The notes: generated from the letters alone by a model not told the origin. A DNA stretch of 64,000 nt from Psychromarinibacter sp048262455 (GCA_048262455.1 JBLXFD010000007.1:1-64000), one strand, 5' to 3'. Positions 50,273 to 58,459 are shown, counted from the first letter of the stretch. Translations and numbers: made by a program.

Positions 50273-50336
50273 TCCCATCTCTGGTTGACAAATATCCTCG
50301 GGGGGAGCGCGCAGCGCGGGGGGCGGAAGCCCCCTC
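50272..50336 (-). repeat. Dispersed GC-rich element, family 1 copy D
   Basis: On the minus strand it reads GGGGGCTTCCGCCCCCCGCG, a short palindrome (GCGCTGCGCGC), TCCCCCCGAGGATATTTG, then CAACCAGAGATGGG. The CCCCCCGAGG(A)TA core matches copy A exactly and the layout matches copy B. It fills the gap between the thiolase and GAF-domain genes, and its orientation is opposite to both of them. Confidence 0.65.
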
Positions 50337-50360
50337 CCTCACGGGCCAAGGAGCGCCTTC

Positions 50361-50825
50361 ATGCGTATCGACTACCCCGCCACCGCCCGCGTCATCGCCT
50401 CGCTGACCGAGGGCGAGACCGACGAGGTCGCGCTGATGGCTACAATGGCGTGCGAGCTGCACCACGCCGACGACCGCTTCGACTGGACCGGCTTCTACCG
50501 CGTCACCGCGCCGGAGCTGCTGAAGATCGGGCCCTACCAGGGCGGGCACGGCTGCCTCGTGATCCCTTTCGACAAGGGCGTCTGCGGCGCCGCCGCCCGC
50601 AGCGGCGAGGTGCAGCTGGTCGACGACGTCGAGGCCTTCCCCGGCCATATCGCCTGCGCCGCCTCCACCCGCTCCGAGATCGTGCTGCCGGTGCGGAACG
50701 CCGCCGGCGGGCTGATCGGCGTGCTCGACATCGACAGCGACCGCCCCGCCGCCTTCGACGCCGAGGACGCGGCGCAGCTGCAGGCAATCCTCGATGCCAC
50801 CTTCGCCCGGGGCGGCGCGGCATGA
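50361..50825 (+). CDS. Free methionine-(R)-sulfoxide reductase (GAF domain)
   Basis: The 154-residue GAF-domain enzyme reduces free methionine-R-sulfoxide. Its three redox cysteines are present: Cys65 (GCLVIPF), Cys75 (KGVCGAAA) and Cys99 (GHIACAAS). ATG 50361 is well placed after AAGGAG. Its last four bases overlap the start of the GFA-family gene, so this small plus-strand operon probably serves oxidative-damage repair together with that gene. Confidence 0.93.
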   Translation: MRIDYPATARVIASLTEGETDEVALMATMACELHHADDRFDWTGFYRVTAPELLKIGPYQGGHGCLVIPFDKGVCGAAARSGEVQLVDDVEAFPGHIACAASTRSEIVLPVRNAAGGLIGVLDIDSDRPAAFDAEDAAQLQAILDATFARGGAA

Positions 50826-51202
50826 GCGTTACCGGCTCCTGCCTCTGCGGCGCCGTGGCCTTCGAGGTGACGCAACCGCTCGCGCCTGCCGCCGCCTGCC
50901 ACTGCAGCCAGTGCCGTCGCCAGTCCGGCCACTACTGGGCCTCGGCCGATGCGCCGGGCGAAGCCCTGCGTCTCCTGCGGGACGAGGGGCTGCGGTGGTT
51001 CGACTCCTCCCCCGGGGTACGGCGCGGCTTTTGCGGCACCTGCGGGTCCTTCCTATTCTGGCAGAAGCAGGACAGCGGCACCGTCTCGGTCGCCATGGGG
51101 GCGCTGGCGGCGCCCACGGGCACCCGGTTGGCCCGGCACATCTTCGTCGCCGACAAGGGCGACTACTACGACATCGACGATACTCTGCCGCAACGGGACT
51201 GA
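50822..51202 (+). CDS. GFA/CENP-V-family zinc protein
   Basis: This 126-residue protein has the GFA zinc motifs: Cys7 and Cys9 (SCLCGAV), Cys26, Cys28 and Cys31 (CHCSQC), and Cys72 and Cys75 (FCGTCGS). The family is named for glutathione-dependent formaldehyde activation, but most members, including short ones like this, have no proven activity. It is coupled to the fRMsr gene by ATGA. Confidence 0.92.
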   Translation: MSVTGSCLCGAVAFEVTQPLAPAAACHCSQCRRQSGHYWASADAPGEALRLLRDEGLRWFDSSPGVRRGFCGTCGSFLFWQKQDSGTVSVAMGALAAPTGTRLARHIFVADKGDYYDIDDTLPQRD

Positions 51203-51205
51203 GGC

Positions 51206-51850
51206 TTGACCGACTACAATCCCCCAGACACGCCGCTGTCCGTCATCCACGCCGACCACGAGATCCTCGTGGTGGACAAGCCCGCCGGCCTGCTCTCGGT
51301 GCCCGGCAAGGGGCCGCATCTGGCGGACTGTCTGCTGGCGCGGGTGCAGGCCGCCTTTCCCGAGGCGCTGCTGGTGCACCGTCTGGACCGGGACACCTCC
51401 GGCGTCATGGTATTCGCCCTCACCCAGCCGGCGCAGCGCCACCTGGGGCTGCAGTTCGAGAAGCGGCAGATGAAGAAGACCTACGTCGCCCGGGTCTGGG
51501 GCGCGGTGGCGGAGAAGACCGGCACCGTCGACCTGCCGCTGATCGTCGACTGGCCGAACCGGCCGCTGCAGATGGTGGACCACGAGAATGGCCGCCCCGC
51601 GCAGACCGACTGGCGGGTGCTGCGGCGCGAGGACGGCAGCACCCGGATGCGGCTGATGCCCCACACGGGGCGCAGCCACCAGCTGCGGGTCCACATGCGC
51701 GAGATCGGCCACCCGATCCTGGGCGACCCCTTCTACGCCGAGGGTCCGGCCCGCGACTTCCCCCGGCTGATGCTGCATTCAGAAAGCCTGCGCCTGCGCC
51801 ATCCCGACGGCGGTGTCGGCGTCACCTTCAAGGCGCCGGTGCCGTTCTGA
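51206..51850 (+). CDS. RluA-family pseudouridine synthase
   Basis: The 214-residue enzyme has the RluA catalytic motif HRLDRDTSG with Asp61 and the later block RMRLMPHTGRSHQLRVHM. It lacks the S4 domain. It isomerises uridine to pseudouridine in rRNA or tRNA (RluA itself acts on 23S U746 and tRNA U32). It starts at TTG 51206, 3 bases behind the GFA gene, so it belongs to the same operon. The exact target is not established by sequence alone. Confidence 0.93.
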   Translation: MTDYNPPDTPLSVIHADHEILVVDKPAGLLSVPGKGPHLADCLLARVQAAFPEALLVHRLDRDTSGVMVFALTQPAQRHLGLQFEKRQMKKTYVARVWGAVAEKTGTVDLPLIVDWPNRPLQMVDHENGRPAQTDWRVLRREDGSTRMRLMPHTGRSHQLRVHMREIGHPILGDPFYAEGPARDFPRLMLHSESLRLRHPDGGVGVTFKAPVPF

Positions 51851-51868
51851 AGCCGTAGGGGCGGCAGG

Positions 51869-51945
51869 GCACCCGGCCCGGAAAAAGGCGCGAAGCGCCG
51901 ACGGGCCAGCGCCCATCCGCCCCGGAGGACCGGCGCTTGTCCCTC
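51869..51945 (+). repeat. pnp-flanking repeat, family 2 copy 1 (partial)
   Basis: The head of the unit is readable: GCACCCGGCCCGG, AAAGGCGCGAAGCGCCG, CGGGCCAGCGCCCATCCG, then a shortened hairpin arm GGACCGGCGCTTGT. It aligns with copies 2 and 3 up to the first large hairpin and then diverges. It starts 18 bases behind the RluA-family gene. Confidence 0.75.
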
Positions 51946-51958
51946 CGGTGTTCAAGAG

Positions 51959-52135
51959 CGCCCCGGCCCGGGACAAGGCACGTAGTGCCGCCGGGCCAGC
52001 GCCCGTCCGTCCCCCGGGCGGGCGCTTCGTTGACGCTGGCGCGGGGGTGGAGCGAGGACGTGGTGGTGGGATAAAGTGAAGACCCCCAGCGGAGTGTGCG
52101 CCCACCCACGGACGGGCGCCGTCCCTCTGATCGGC
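51959..52135 (+). repeat. pnp-flanking repeat, family 2 copy 2 (full length)
   Basis: A full unit of about 177 bases: CCCCGGCCCGGGACAAGG, GCACGTAGTGC hairpin, CGCCGGGCCAGCGCCCGTCC, CCCGGGCGGGCGCTTCGTT, GACGCTGGCGCGGGGGTGGA, GGGATAAAGTGAAGAC, then GACGGGCGCCGTCCCTCTG. It aligns along its whole length with copy 3 behind pnp (54684-54857). Confidence 0.8.
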
Positions 52136-52144
52136 AAGGGTACA

Positions 52145-52282
52145 CGGCGCGGTACAAGGCGCGCATCGCTGCCGCTTCGTCAGACGGTGCGGAGGCTGGG
52201 CGAGGATGCAGCGGCGCCATAGAACACGGACCACCGGCGGCAGGAACGCCCCTCCGCACACGGGCACAGCCCTCTGTCGCAC
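52145..52282 (+). repeat. pnp-flanking repeat, family 2 copy 4 (degenerate)
   Basis: Head-like CGGTACAAGGCGCGCATCGC (52150-52169) is followed after a non-matching middle by a tail-like part (ACCACCGGCGGCAGG, CGCCCCTCCGCACACGGGCA, CAGCCCTCTGTCG) that closely matches the tail of copy 3. It therefore looks like a third upstream copy that has lost or changed its centre. Confidence 0.55.
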
Positions 52283-52397
52283 CCCTCCACCCCCGCACCA
52301 GATACCGGTTCCCAAACCCTGTGTTTTCGTATAGGGCACCGCAATCTGAGACGTGGTGCCAAGACCCCGGCACGCGCACGCAAGATGACAAGGGGTC

Positions 52398-52456
52398 GGC
52401 GGCAATGGGGCCGCCCTTCAAAACGGGAGACCCGGGATCCGCCCGGGAGCGCTCCC
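52398..52456 (+). promoter_or_regulatory. pnp leader hairpins
   Basis: Two stem-loops stand just before the pnp ribosome site. The first is GGCGGC/GCCGCC (52398-52415). The second is a nested stem GGGAG-a-CCCGGG/CCCGGG-agcg-CTCCC (52425-52456). In E. coli RNase III cuts the pnp leader and PNPase then destabilises its own mRNA; these hairpins would allow a similar control, which is inference here. Between 52283 and 52397 I see no gene and no convincing promoter. Confidence 0.5.
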
Positions 52457-52471
52457 TTACAGGATACGAAG

Positions 52472-54613
52472 ATGTTCAACATATCGAAGAAAAGCATGCA
52501 GTGGGGCGAAGAGACGCTTACGCTGGAGACCGGCAAGGTCGCACGCCAGGCCGACGGCTCGGTCATCGCCACGCTGGGCGAGACCTCCGTCATGGCCAAC
52601 GTGACCTTCGCCAAGACGCAGAAGGAGGGGCAGGATTTCTTCCCCCTCACCGTGCATTACCAGGAAAAGTACTACGCGGCCGGCAAGGTGCCCGGCGGCT
52701 TCTTCAAGCGCGAGGCGCGGCCGACCGAGAAGGAAACGCTGACCGCCCGCCTGATCGACCGCCCGATCCGCCCGCTGTTCGTCCCCGGCTTCAAGAACGA
52801 AGTGCTGGTGATGTGCACCGTGCTCAGCCACGACCTGGTCAATGACCCAGACATGGTGGCGATGATCGCCGCCAGCGCCGCGCTGACCATTTCCGGCGCG
52901 CCCTTCATGGGCCCGATCGCCGGCTGCCGCGTGGGTTACGAGGATGGCGAGTACATCCTGAACCCCGAGGTCGACGACATGCACAAGCTGCGCGACAACC
53001 CCGAGCAGCGTCTCGACCTGGTCGTCGCGGGCACCAAGGACGCCGTCATGATGGTGGAGTCCGAGGCCTACGAGCTGACCGAGGAGGAAATGCTGGGCGC
53101 CGTCAACTTCGCGCACCAGCAGATCCAGCCGGTGATCGACCTGATCATCGCCCTGGCCGAGGAATCCGCCAAGGAGCCCTTCGACTTCACGCCCCCGGAC
53201 TATGCGGCGCTTTCCGACGCCGTGAAGGCCGCCGGCGAGGAGAAGATGCGCGCCGCCTACGCGATCACCGACAAGCAGGAGCGGACCGCCGCCGTCGCCG
53301 CCGCCAAGGAGGCGATCAAGGCCGCGCTTACCGAGGACCAGCTGGCCGACAACAACCTCGGCTCGGCGCTGAAGAAGCTCGAGTCTGCCGTGCTGCGCGG
53401 TGACGTGGTCAAGAACGGCCGCCGCATCGACGGGCGCCGCACCGACGAAGTGCGCCCGATCGTCTGCGAGACCGGCCTGCTGCCGCGGACCCACGGCTCT
53501 GCCCTTTTCACCCGGGGCGAGACCCAGGCGCTGGTGGTCACCACGCTGGGCACCGGCGACGACGAGCAGATGATCGATGCGCTGAACGGCACCTACAAGT
53601 CGAACTTCCTGCTGCACTACAACTTCCCCCCCTACTCGGTGGGCGAAGCCGGCCGCGTGGGCCCTCCGGGCCGCCGCGAGATCGGCCACGGCAAGCTGGC
53701 CTGGCGGGCGCTGCAGGCGGTGCTGCCGGCGGCGACCGACTTCCCCTACACCGTGCGCCTGGTCTCCGAGATCACCGAGTCCAACGGCTCGTCCTCGATG
53801 GCCTCGGTCTGCGGCGGCTCGCTGTCGATGATGGACGCGGGCGTTCCGCTGAAGTCCGCGGTGGCCGGCGTTGCCATGGGCCTGGTGCTGGAGGACGACG
53901 GGTCCTACGCCATCCTCACCGACATCCTGGGTGACGAGGACCACCTCGGCGACATGGACTTCAAGGTCGCCGGCACCGAGAACGGCATCACCTCTCTGCA
54001 GATGGACATCAAGGTCGCGGGCATCACCCCCGAGATCATGGAAAAGGCCCTCGCACAGGCGAAGGACGGCCGGCTGCACATCCTCGGCGAGATGAACAAG
54101 GCGCTCTCCGGCGCTGCCGAGTTCTCCGAGCACGCCCCGCGCATCGAGACGATGACCGTGCCCACCGACAAGATCCGCGAAGTGATCGGCTCGGGCGGCA
54201 AGGTGATCCGCGAGATCGTGGAAGTGTCCGGCGCCAAGGTGGACATCAACGACGACGGCGTGATCAAGATCGCCTCGCCGAACGCCGAGGCCATCCAGAA
54301 GGCGCACGACATGATCTACTCGATCGTGGCCGAGCCGGAGGAAGGCAAGGTCTACAAGGGCAAGGTCGTGAAGATCGTCGACTTCGGCGCCTTCGTGAAC
54401 TTTTTCGGCAAGCGCGACGGCCTGGTGCACGTCAGCCAGATCGAGAACCGCCGCCTGAACCATCCTTCCGACGTGCTGAAGGAAGGCCAGGAGGTCTGGG
54501 TCAAGCTGCTGGGCTTCGACGACCGCGGCAAGGTGCGCCTTGCGATGAAGATGGTCGACCAGGAGACCGGCGAAGAGCTGTCGAAGGAAAAGCAGGCCGA
54601 AGAGGCGGAGTGA
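52472..54613 (+). CDS. pnp: Polynucleotide phosphorylase
   Basis: This 713-residue exoribonuclease degrades RNA 3' to 5' with phosphate and is part of the degradosome. It has two RNase PH-like domains (about 1-230 and 310-540), a helical linker, a KH domain (IREVIGSGGKVIREI near residue 570) and a C-terminal S1 domain (VYKGKVVKIVDFGAFVNFFG, about 628-647). The ending is Glu-rich. ATG 52472 with AGGA eight bases upstream gives the family N-terminus MFNISKKSMQWG. rpsO, the usual upstream neighbour, is not in the window; a repeat cluster is there instead. Confidence 0.98.
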   Translation: MFNISKKSMQWGEETLTLETGKVARQADGSVIATLGETSVMANVTFAKTQKEGQDFFPLTVHYQEKYYAAGKVPGGFFKREARPTEKETLTARLIDRPIRPLFVPGFKNEVLVMCTVLSHDLVNDPDMVAMIAASAALTISGAPFMGPIAGCRVGYEDGEYILNPEVDDMHKLRDNPEQRLDLVVAGTKDAVMMVESEAYELTEEEMLGAVNFAHQQIQPVIDLIIALAEESAKEPFDFTPPDYAALSDAVKAAGEEKMRAAYAITDKQERTAAVAAAKEAIKAALTEDQLADNNLGSALKKLESAVLRGDVVKNGRRIDGRRTDEVRPIVCETGLLPRTHGSALFTRGETQALVVTTLGTGDDEQMIDALNGTYKSNFLLHYNFPPYSVGEAGRVGPPGRREIGHGKLAWRALQAVLPAATDFPYTVRLVSEITESNGSSSMASVCGGSLSMMDAGVPLKSAVAGVAMGLVLEDDGSYAILTDILGDEDHLGDMDFKVAGTENGITSLQMDIKVAGITPEIMEKALAQAKDGRLHILGEMNKALSGAAEFSEHAPRIETMTVPTDKIREVIGSGGKVIREIVEVSGAKVDINDDGVIKIASPNAEAIQKAHDMIYSIVAEPEEGKVYKGKVVKIVDFGAFVNFFGKRDGLVHVSQIENRRLNHPSDVLKEGQEVWVKLLGFDDRGKVRLAMKMVDQETGEELSKEKQAEEAE

Positions 54614-54638
54614 TCCGCAGCGAGGTCTGACGAGACGG

Positions 54639-54664
54639 GGCCCCGGCAATGCCGGGGCCTTTTT
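54639..54664 (+). terminator. pnp intrinsic terminator
   Basis: GGCCCCGGC (54639-54647) pairs with GCCGGGGCC (54651-54659) around AAT and is followed by five T. It is a strong terminator 26 bases behind the pnp stop. Confidence 0.92.
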
Positions 54665-54683
54665 CGTTGGAGCGTCAGGCAAG

Positions 54684-54857
54684 TGCACCGGGCCCGGATC
54701 AAAGGCGCGCAGCGCCGCCGGGCAGCGCCCGTCCGCCCCCCGGACGGGCGCTTTGTCGACGTTGGCGTGGGGGTGGAGCAAGCGCGGGGCGGCACGATAA
54801 AGCGGCGACCACCAGTGACAGCAGCGCCCCTCCGCGGACGGGCGCTGCCCTCTGTCG
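54684..54857 (+). repeat. pnp-flanking repeat, family 2 copy 3 (full length)
   Basis: The unit has three hairpins: GGCGC-GCA-GCGCC, a perfect 11-bp stem AGCGCCCGTCC/GGACGGGCGCT (54724-54752), and CAGCGCCC/GGGCGCTG near 54820-54848. It matches copy 2 base for base over most of its length, including GGGGGTGGAGC and the ATAAAG patch. It lies just behind the pnp terminator and ends 11 bases before the PACE-protein gene end. Confidence 0.8.
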
Positions 54858-54867
54858 AAACAAGTGC

Positions 54868-55287
54868 CTACCGCACCGCCGGCACCGGAAACACCACATC
54901 GTACGTCCAGTTATAAACGAAGGCGTAGACCACGTAGAAAGCCGCGAACCCCACGTCCAGCACCAGCGCCTCCAGCAGCGGCAGTTGCAGGTACCAGGCG
55001 ATGAAGGGGATCAGCAGCACCAGCAGCCCGGCCTCGAACGCCACCGCCAGCGCCACCCGCAGCTTCACCGACTTCCGCGTGTGGCCGCGCAGGCGCAGCA
55101 GCAGCCGGTCGACGCCCCAGTTGTAGAGGTAGACCCAGACCATCGCGATCGCCGAGCTGACCAGAGCCACGGCGCCGCTGTCGCCCATCTTCAGCCCGAA
55201 GACCAGCGCCGCCAGCGGGATCACCAGGGCGAGGCCGATCAGCTCGAACAGGATGGCGTGGCGAAGGCGGTCGGCGAAGCTGCGCAT
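54868..55287 (-). CDS. PACE-family (AceI-like) membrane transporter
   Basis: The 139-residue protein has four membrane spans arranged as two bacterial-transmembrane-pair repeats: MRSFADRLRHAILFELIG with Glu15 at the position essential in AceI, and later ALAVAFEAGLLVLLIPFIAW with FVYNWTYDVVFP. PACE proteins export cationic biocides such as chlorhexidine, or polyamines. ATG 55287 follows CAGGAGA. It is a single gene. Natural substrate unknown. Confidence 0.92.
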   Translation of the reverse strand: MRSFADRLRHAILFELIGLALVIPLAALVFGLKMGDSGAVALVSSAIAMVWVYLYNWGVDRLLLRLRGHTRKSVKLRVALAVAFEAGLLVLLIPFIAWYLQLPLLEALVLDVGFAAFYVVYAFVYNWTYDVVFPVPAVR

Positions 55288-55463
55288 TGGGGTCTCCTGG
55301 GGGTCTAGGCGTGACCGCGACAGCGGCAGATAGGCCCTGCCGCCCCCCGCGGCAAGCGCCCGGGCCGACCCGCCGTCTGAACCTTTTCGCGGGCTTCGGC
55401 GTTGCCCCTTCGACAACGCGGTCCAAAACCGCGAGACAGTGAAGAAGAAAAGGCATTGAGACG

Positions 55464-56042
55464 ATGCACAGACGCACCCTTTTGACCACCGCAGCCGCCG
55501 CCGCCGCCAGTTTTGCCGGCACGCCCCTTCTGGGCCAGCAGCGCACCTACACCATCCCGCAGGAGCACATGCCCGTCATGCTGCGCGTCGGGAAGGAATT
55601 CACCCCCGGCGAGATCCACGTCGATCCCAACCGCTATTACCTCTACCTGATCCTGCCGAAGCAGCGGGCGATCCGCTACGTGGTCGGCGTCGCCAAGGAC
55701 CGGCTGTACGAGGAAGGCGAGTTTCACGTGGGCCGAAAGGTGGAATGGCCGTCCTGGACCCCCACCGCCTCGATGATCGAGCGGGACCCGAGCTATGCCA
55801 AGTACGAGGGCGGAATGCCGGGCGGGCCCACCAACCCGCTGGGGGCACGGGCCATCTACCTTTACAACGCCAACGGCTACGACACCGCGCTGCGCATCCA
55901 CGGGACGCCGCAGCCCTGGACTGTGGCGTCCTCTGTTTCGAACGGCTGCGTGCGGCTGGCCAACAGCCACGTGACGCACCTCTATGACCAGGTGGCGATG
56001 GGCGCGCGGGTGGTGCTGCACCCCAAGCAAAGCGCCGTCTGA
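55464..56042 (+). CDS. YkuD-type L,D-transpeptidase (copy 2)
   Basis: This 192-residue paralogue of the protein at 815-1396 has the same YkuD motif, His146 in HGT and Cys162 in SNGCVRL, and a similar Tat-like signal (RRTLLTT plus Ala-rich stretch). About half the residues look identical to copy 1, including GEIHVxPxR, LYExGEF, EWPSWTPT and GGxxNPLGARA. It acts on periplasmic peptidoglycan crosslinks. ATG 55464 is the first start. A strong terminator follows, so it is monocistronic. Confidence 0.93.
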   Translation: MHRRTLLTTAAAAAASFAGTPLLGQQRTYTIPQEHMPVMLRVGKEFTPGEIHVDPNRYYLYLILPKQRAIRYVVGVAKDRLYEEGEFHVGRKVEWPSWTPTASMIERDPSYAKYEGGMPGGPTNPLGARAIYLYNANGYDTALRIHGTPQPWTVASSVSNGCVRLANSHVTHLYDQVAMGARVVLHPKQSAV

Positions 56043-56061
56043 CCGCGCGCAACCGCACATG

Positions 56062-56088
56062 AAAAGCCCCGTCGAAGCGGGGCTTTTT
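56062..56088. terminator. Bidirectional terminator
   Basis: AAAAGCCCCG (56062-56071) pairs with CGGGGCTTTT (56078-56087) around TCGAAG, with A and T tracts on the two sides. It serves both the L,D-transpeptidase gene and the convergent peroxiredoxin gene. Confidence 0.92.
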
Positions 56089-56108
56089 GCTTTCCAGAGG
56101 CAGAAGGT

Positions 56109-56762
56109 TCAGGCGGGCAGCTTGGCCTTGCGCAGGTAGGGCAGCACCGTCTCGAAGTCGCCGAACTTCTTGCGCGCGTCCTCGTCGCTGACCGCCACCG
56201 GGATGATGACGTCCTGCCCCACGCTCCAGTCCGCCGGGGTCGCGACGCCGGCCTTCGCGGTGGTCTGCAGCGCATCCAGCGCGCGCACGATCTCGGCGAA
56301 GTTGCGGCCCACGGTCATGGGATAGGTCATCGAAAGCTTCAGCTTCTTGTCCGGGCCGATGATGAACACCGTCCGCACCGTCTGGCTGTCGGCGGGGGTG
56401 GCCTTCTCCGGCAGGTAATACTCTGCCGGCAGCATGTCATAGGCCTTGGCGACCGTCAGGTCGTGGTCGGCGACGATGGGGAACCCGACCTTGGCGCCGC
56501 CGGCGGTCTCGATGTCCTCGATCCAGCCCGCGTGGCTTTCCACCGGGTCGACGGAGACGCCGAGCACCTTGGTGTTGCGCTTTTTCCATTCATCGGCCAG
56601 CTGCGCCACGGCGCCGAATTCCGTGGTGCAGACGGGGGTGTAATCCTTGGGGTGCGAAAACAGGATTGCCCAGCTGTCGCCGATCCACTCGTGAAAGCGG
56701 ATCTTCCCGGCGCTGCTGTCAGCGGTGAAATCCGGCACGGTCTCGTTGAGGCGGAGTCCCAT
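56109..56762 (-). CDS. 1-Cys-type peroxiredoxin (Prx6 group)
   Basis: The 217-residue peroxiredoxin has the peroxidatic Cys45 in DYTPVCTTEFG and the long C-terminal part (TYPMTVGRNFAEIVRALDAL) of the Prx6 group. It detoxifies hydrogen peroxide and organic peroxides in the cytoplasm. No second resolving Cys is seen, so an external thiol or glutathione likely regenerates it. ATG 56762 is the usual start. It stands alone, convergent to the L,D-transpeptidase. Confidence 0.95.
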   Translation of the reverse strand: MGLRLNETVPDFTADSSAGKIRFHEWIGDSWAILFSHPKDYTPVCTTEFGAVAQLADEWKKRNTKVLGVSVDPVESHAGWIEDIETAGGAKVGFPIVADHDLTVAKAYDMLPAEYYLPEKATPADSQTVRTVFIIGPDKKLKLSMTYPMTVGRNFAEIVRALDALQTTAKAGVATPADWSVGQDVIIPVAVSDEDARKKFGDFETVLPYLRKAKLPA

Positions 56763-56944
56763 GACATCGTCCTTTCGTAATGCGCACGCATGCGCCGCGC
56801 GCGAAGAATACAGGCGGCGGGCTGTCCCGCCACCCTCTACATGCGCCCGGCAGGGGCGGGTGACAAGGGTGGCCCGCGGAACGCAAGGCGCCGCCGCGGG
56901 GGACCGCGGCGGCGCCTGGTTCTTACGAGGTCCGCTTGCGGCGG

Positions 56945-58459
56945 TTACTGCAGGCGCTGCCCGTTGGCAGAGACCGCGCCGCTTGCGCCGTCCACCTCGA
57001 TCGTCGACACGAGGGTGTCCGCGCCGTCACCGGGGCGGGCGAAAAGCCCCATCATCATCCGCGCACCCATGGCCTGGTCCTGCGGCACGAGGCCCATGGC
57101 CACCAGCTTGTCCAGCAGCGCGTTGCCGCCCACCAGCATCAGGTTCAGCGCGCCGGTGGGGGCGGGGATCCCCTCGAAGGTCTCGAGATTGTCCATGTCG
57201 AAGGTGAAGGCCCCGTCGCCCGACAGTTCGGCGCCGGCCACCGCAAGCCGCAGCTCGTTCAGCGTCAGCTCGTGCAACTCGCCCGGCATCTCGACGGAGT
57301 CGAGCTCTTCGCTGTCGGGGTTCATGAGGTCCACCAGCCAGTTGGCCTTGCCCGCCACATCGAAGATCAGCGTCGCCGGGTCGTGGGGCAGGGCGCCGGC
57401 CCCGTCGACCATGCTCCAGATCATGTCGCTGACCGCCAGCTCCGCCAGCCGGATCGTGAGGCCGAAGTCCTGCGGCTCCTCGCTTTTGGCCACCGGCATC
57501 TTCAGGTCGAACAGGATCTCGCCCAGCGAGGCCTCGACCTCGGGCAGCGGGATGTCGCTGCCGCTGGCCTTGACCGCGAGGTCGGTGTTGCTGGCAAGGT
57601 AGGACATCTCCTCGCCGCTGATCGCCACGTCCAGCTCGCCGCCGCTGGCGCTGCCGTCGAAGGCAAAGTTGCTCTCGCTGTCCTGGAAGTCGATCATGTA
57701 GGTGGCGTTCCCGTGCGAGACATTCGCATGGGTAGAGGCGCCCTCTGCCAGCATCGCCGGCAGTTCCTTGATCCCGCGGGACAGCATCAGCGTGCCGTCG
57801 GAGGACAGCGACAGGTCCGCCAGGTCCACGGTGGCATCGAAGGTGCCGCTGCCGCCGTCGGGCTCGTCCATGTGCAGCGTGACCACGGTCAGCGCCACGT
57901 TCATCTCGGAGCTGACGTTCGGACGCTTGCTGCCGGTGGTCTCGTAGGTGCCGGACAGGTCCGACATCTCGATGGTCGCTTCCAGCTCGACCTCGGCGCC
58001 GTCGACCACCAGTTCGGTAATCGCGACGTCCATGCCGATCGCCTCGAAGCTGTAGCTGACCGCGTCGGGGGTGCCCGAGGCGACCATCTCCAGCCCCTCG
58101 TTGGTGACGGTCAGGGTGGCAGAGACCATCTCTCCGCCCTCGGGGTCGGCGAACAGCTCGACATCGTAGCTTTCCGGCGTCTCGATGATCACCGTGCCGT
58201 CGTCCTGCTCGGTCATCACGATCTCGGACAGGGTGGTGGTGGCGGTCACGTCGGTCGAGGCCATCTCGATCTTCACGTCGCCAAGGGTCAGCGTGCCGCC
58301 GTCCTCGGTCTCGGTGCCGGCCGTGATGGTCTGGCCCATGCTCTCGCCCATGGACTTCCACGCGTTCCACACATCAGAGTTGCTCACATCGGCAAGCGCG
58401 GCGTTGCCGGCCAGGAGCGCAACGAAGGCGGTCCCACCGAGTAAATTCCAGTGTTTCAT
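56945..58459 (-). CDS. DUF2125 exported protein
   Basis: This 504-residue protein has a signal peptide (MKHWNLLGGTAFVALLAGNA, cut after ALA) and a long, acidic beta-rich body full of Thr, Ser, Glu and Asp with no Cys, matching the DUF2125 family. It belongs to the envelope, but its role is unknown. The beta-rich, AsmA-like repeating pattern would fit a lipid- or ligand-binding groove, which is inference. ATG 58459 follows GGAGA; longer in-frame starts lack a site. The gene on the other side is the divergent SDR. Confidence 0.88.
   Translation of the reverse strand: MKHWNLLGGTAFVALLAGNAALADVSNSDVWNAWKSMGESMGQTITAGTETEDGGTLTLGDVKIEMASTDVTATTTLSEIVMTEQDDGTVIIETPESYDVELFADPEGGEMVSATLTVTNEGLEMVASGTPDAVSYSFEAIGMDVAITELVVDGAEVELEATIEMSDLSGTYETTGSKRPNVSSEMNVALTVVTLHMDEPDGGSGTFDATVDLADLSLSSDGTLMLSRGIKELPAMLAEGASTHANVSHGNATYMIDFQDSESNFAFDGSASGGELDVAISGEEMSYLASNTDLAVKASGSDIPLPEVEASLGEILFDLKMPVAKSEEPQDFGLTIRLAELAVSDMIWSMVDGAGALPHDPATLIFDVAGKANWLVDLMNPDSEELDSVEMPGELHELTLNELRLAVAGAELSGDGAFTFDMDNLETFEGIPAPTGALNLMLVGGNALLDKLVAMGLVPQDQAMGARMMMGLFARPGDGADTLVSTIEVDGASGAVSANGQRLQ

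Noticed and set aside
51779..52421. Overlapping open frames on both strands between the RluA-family gene and pnp
   Set aside because: They translate the non-coding repeats (Arg/Pro/Gly/Ala-rich with repeated RTGAGPAALRA-like stretches) and have no ribosome sites.
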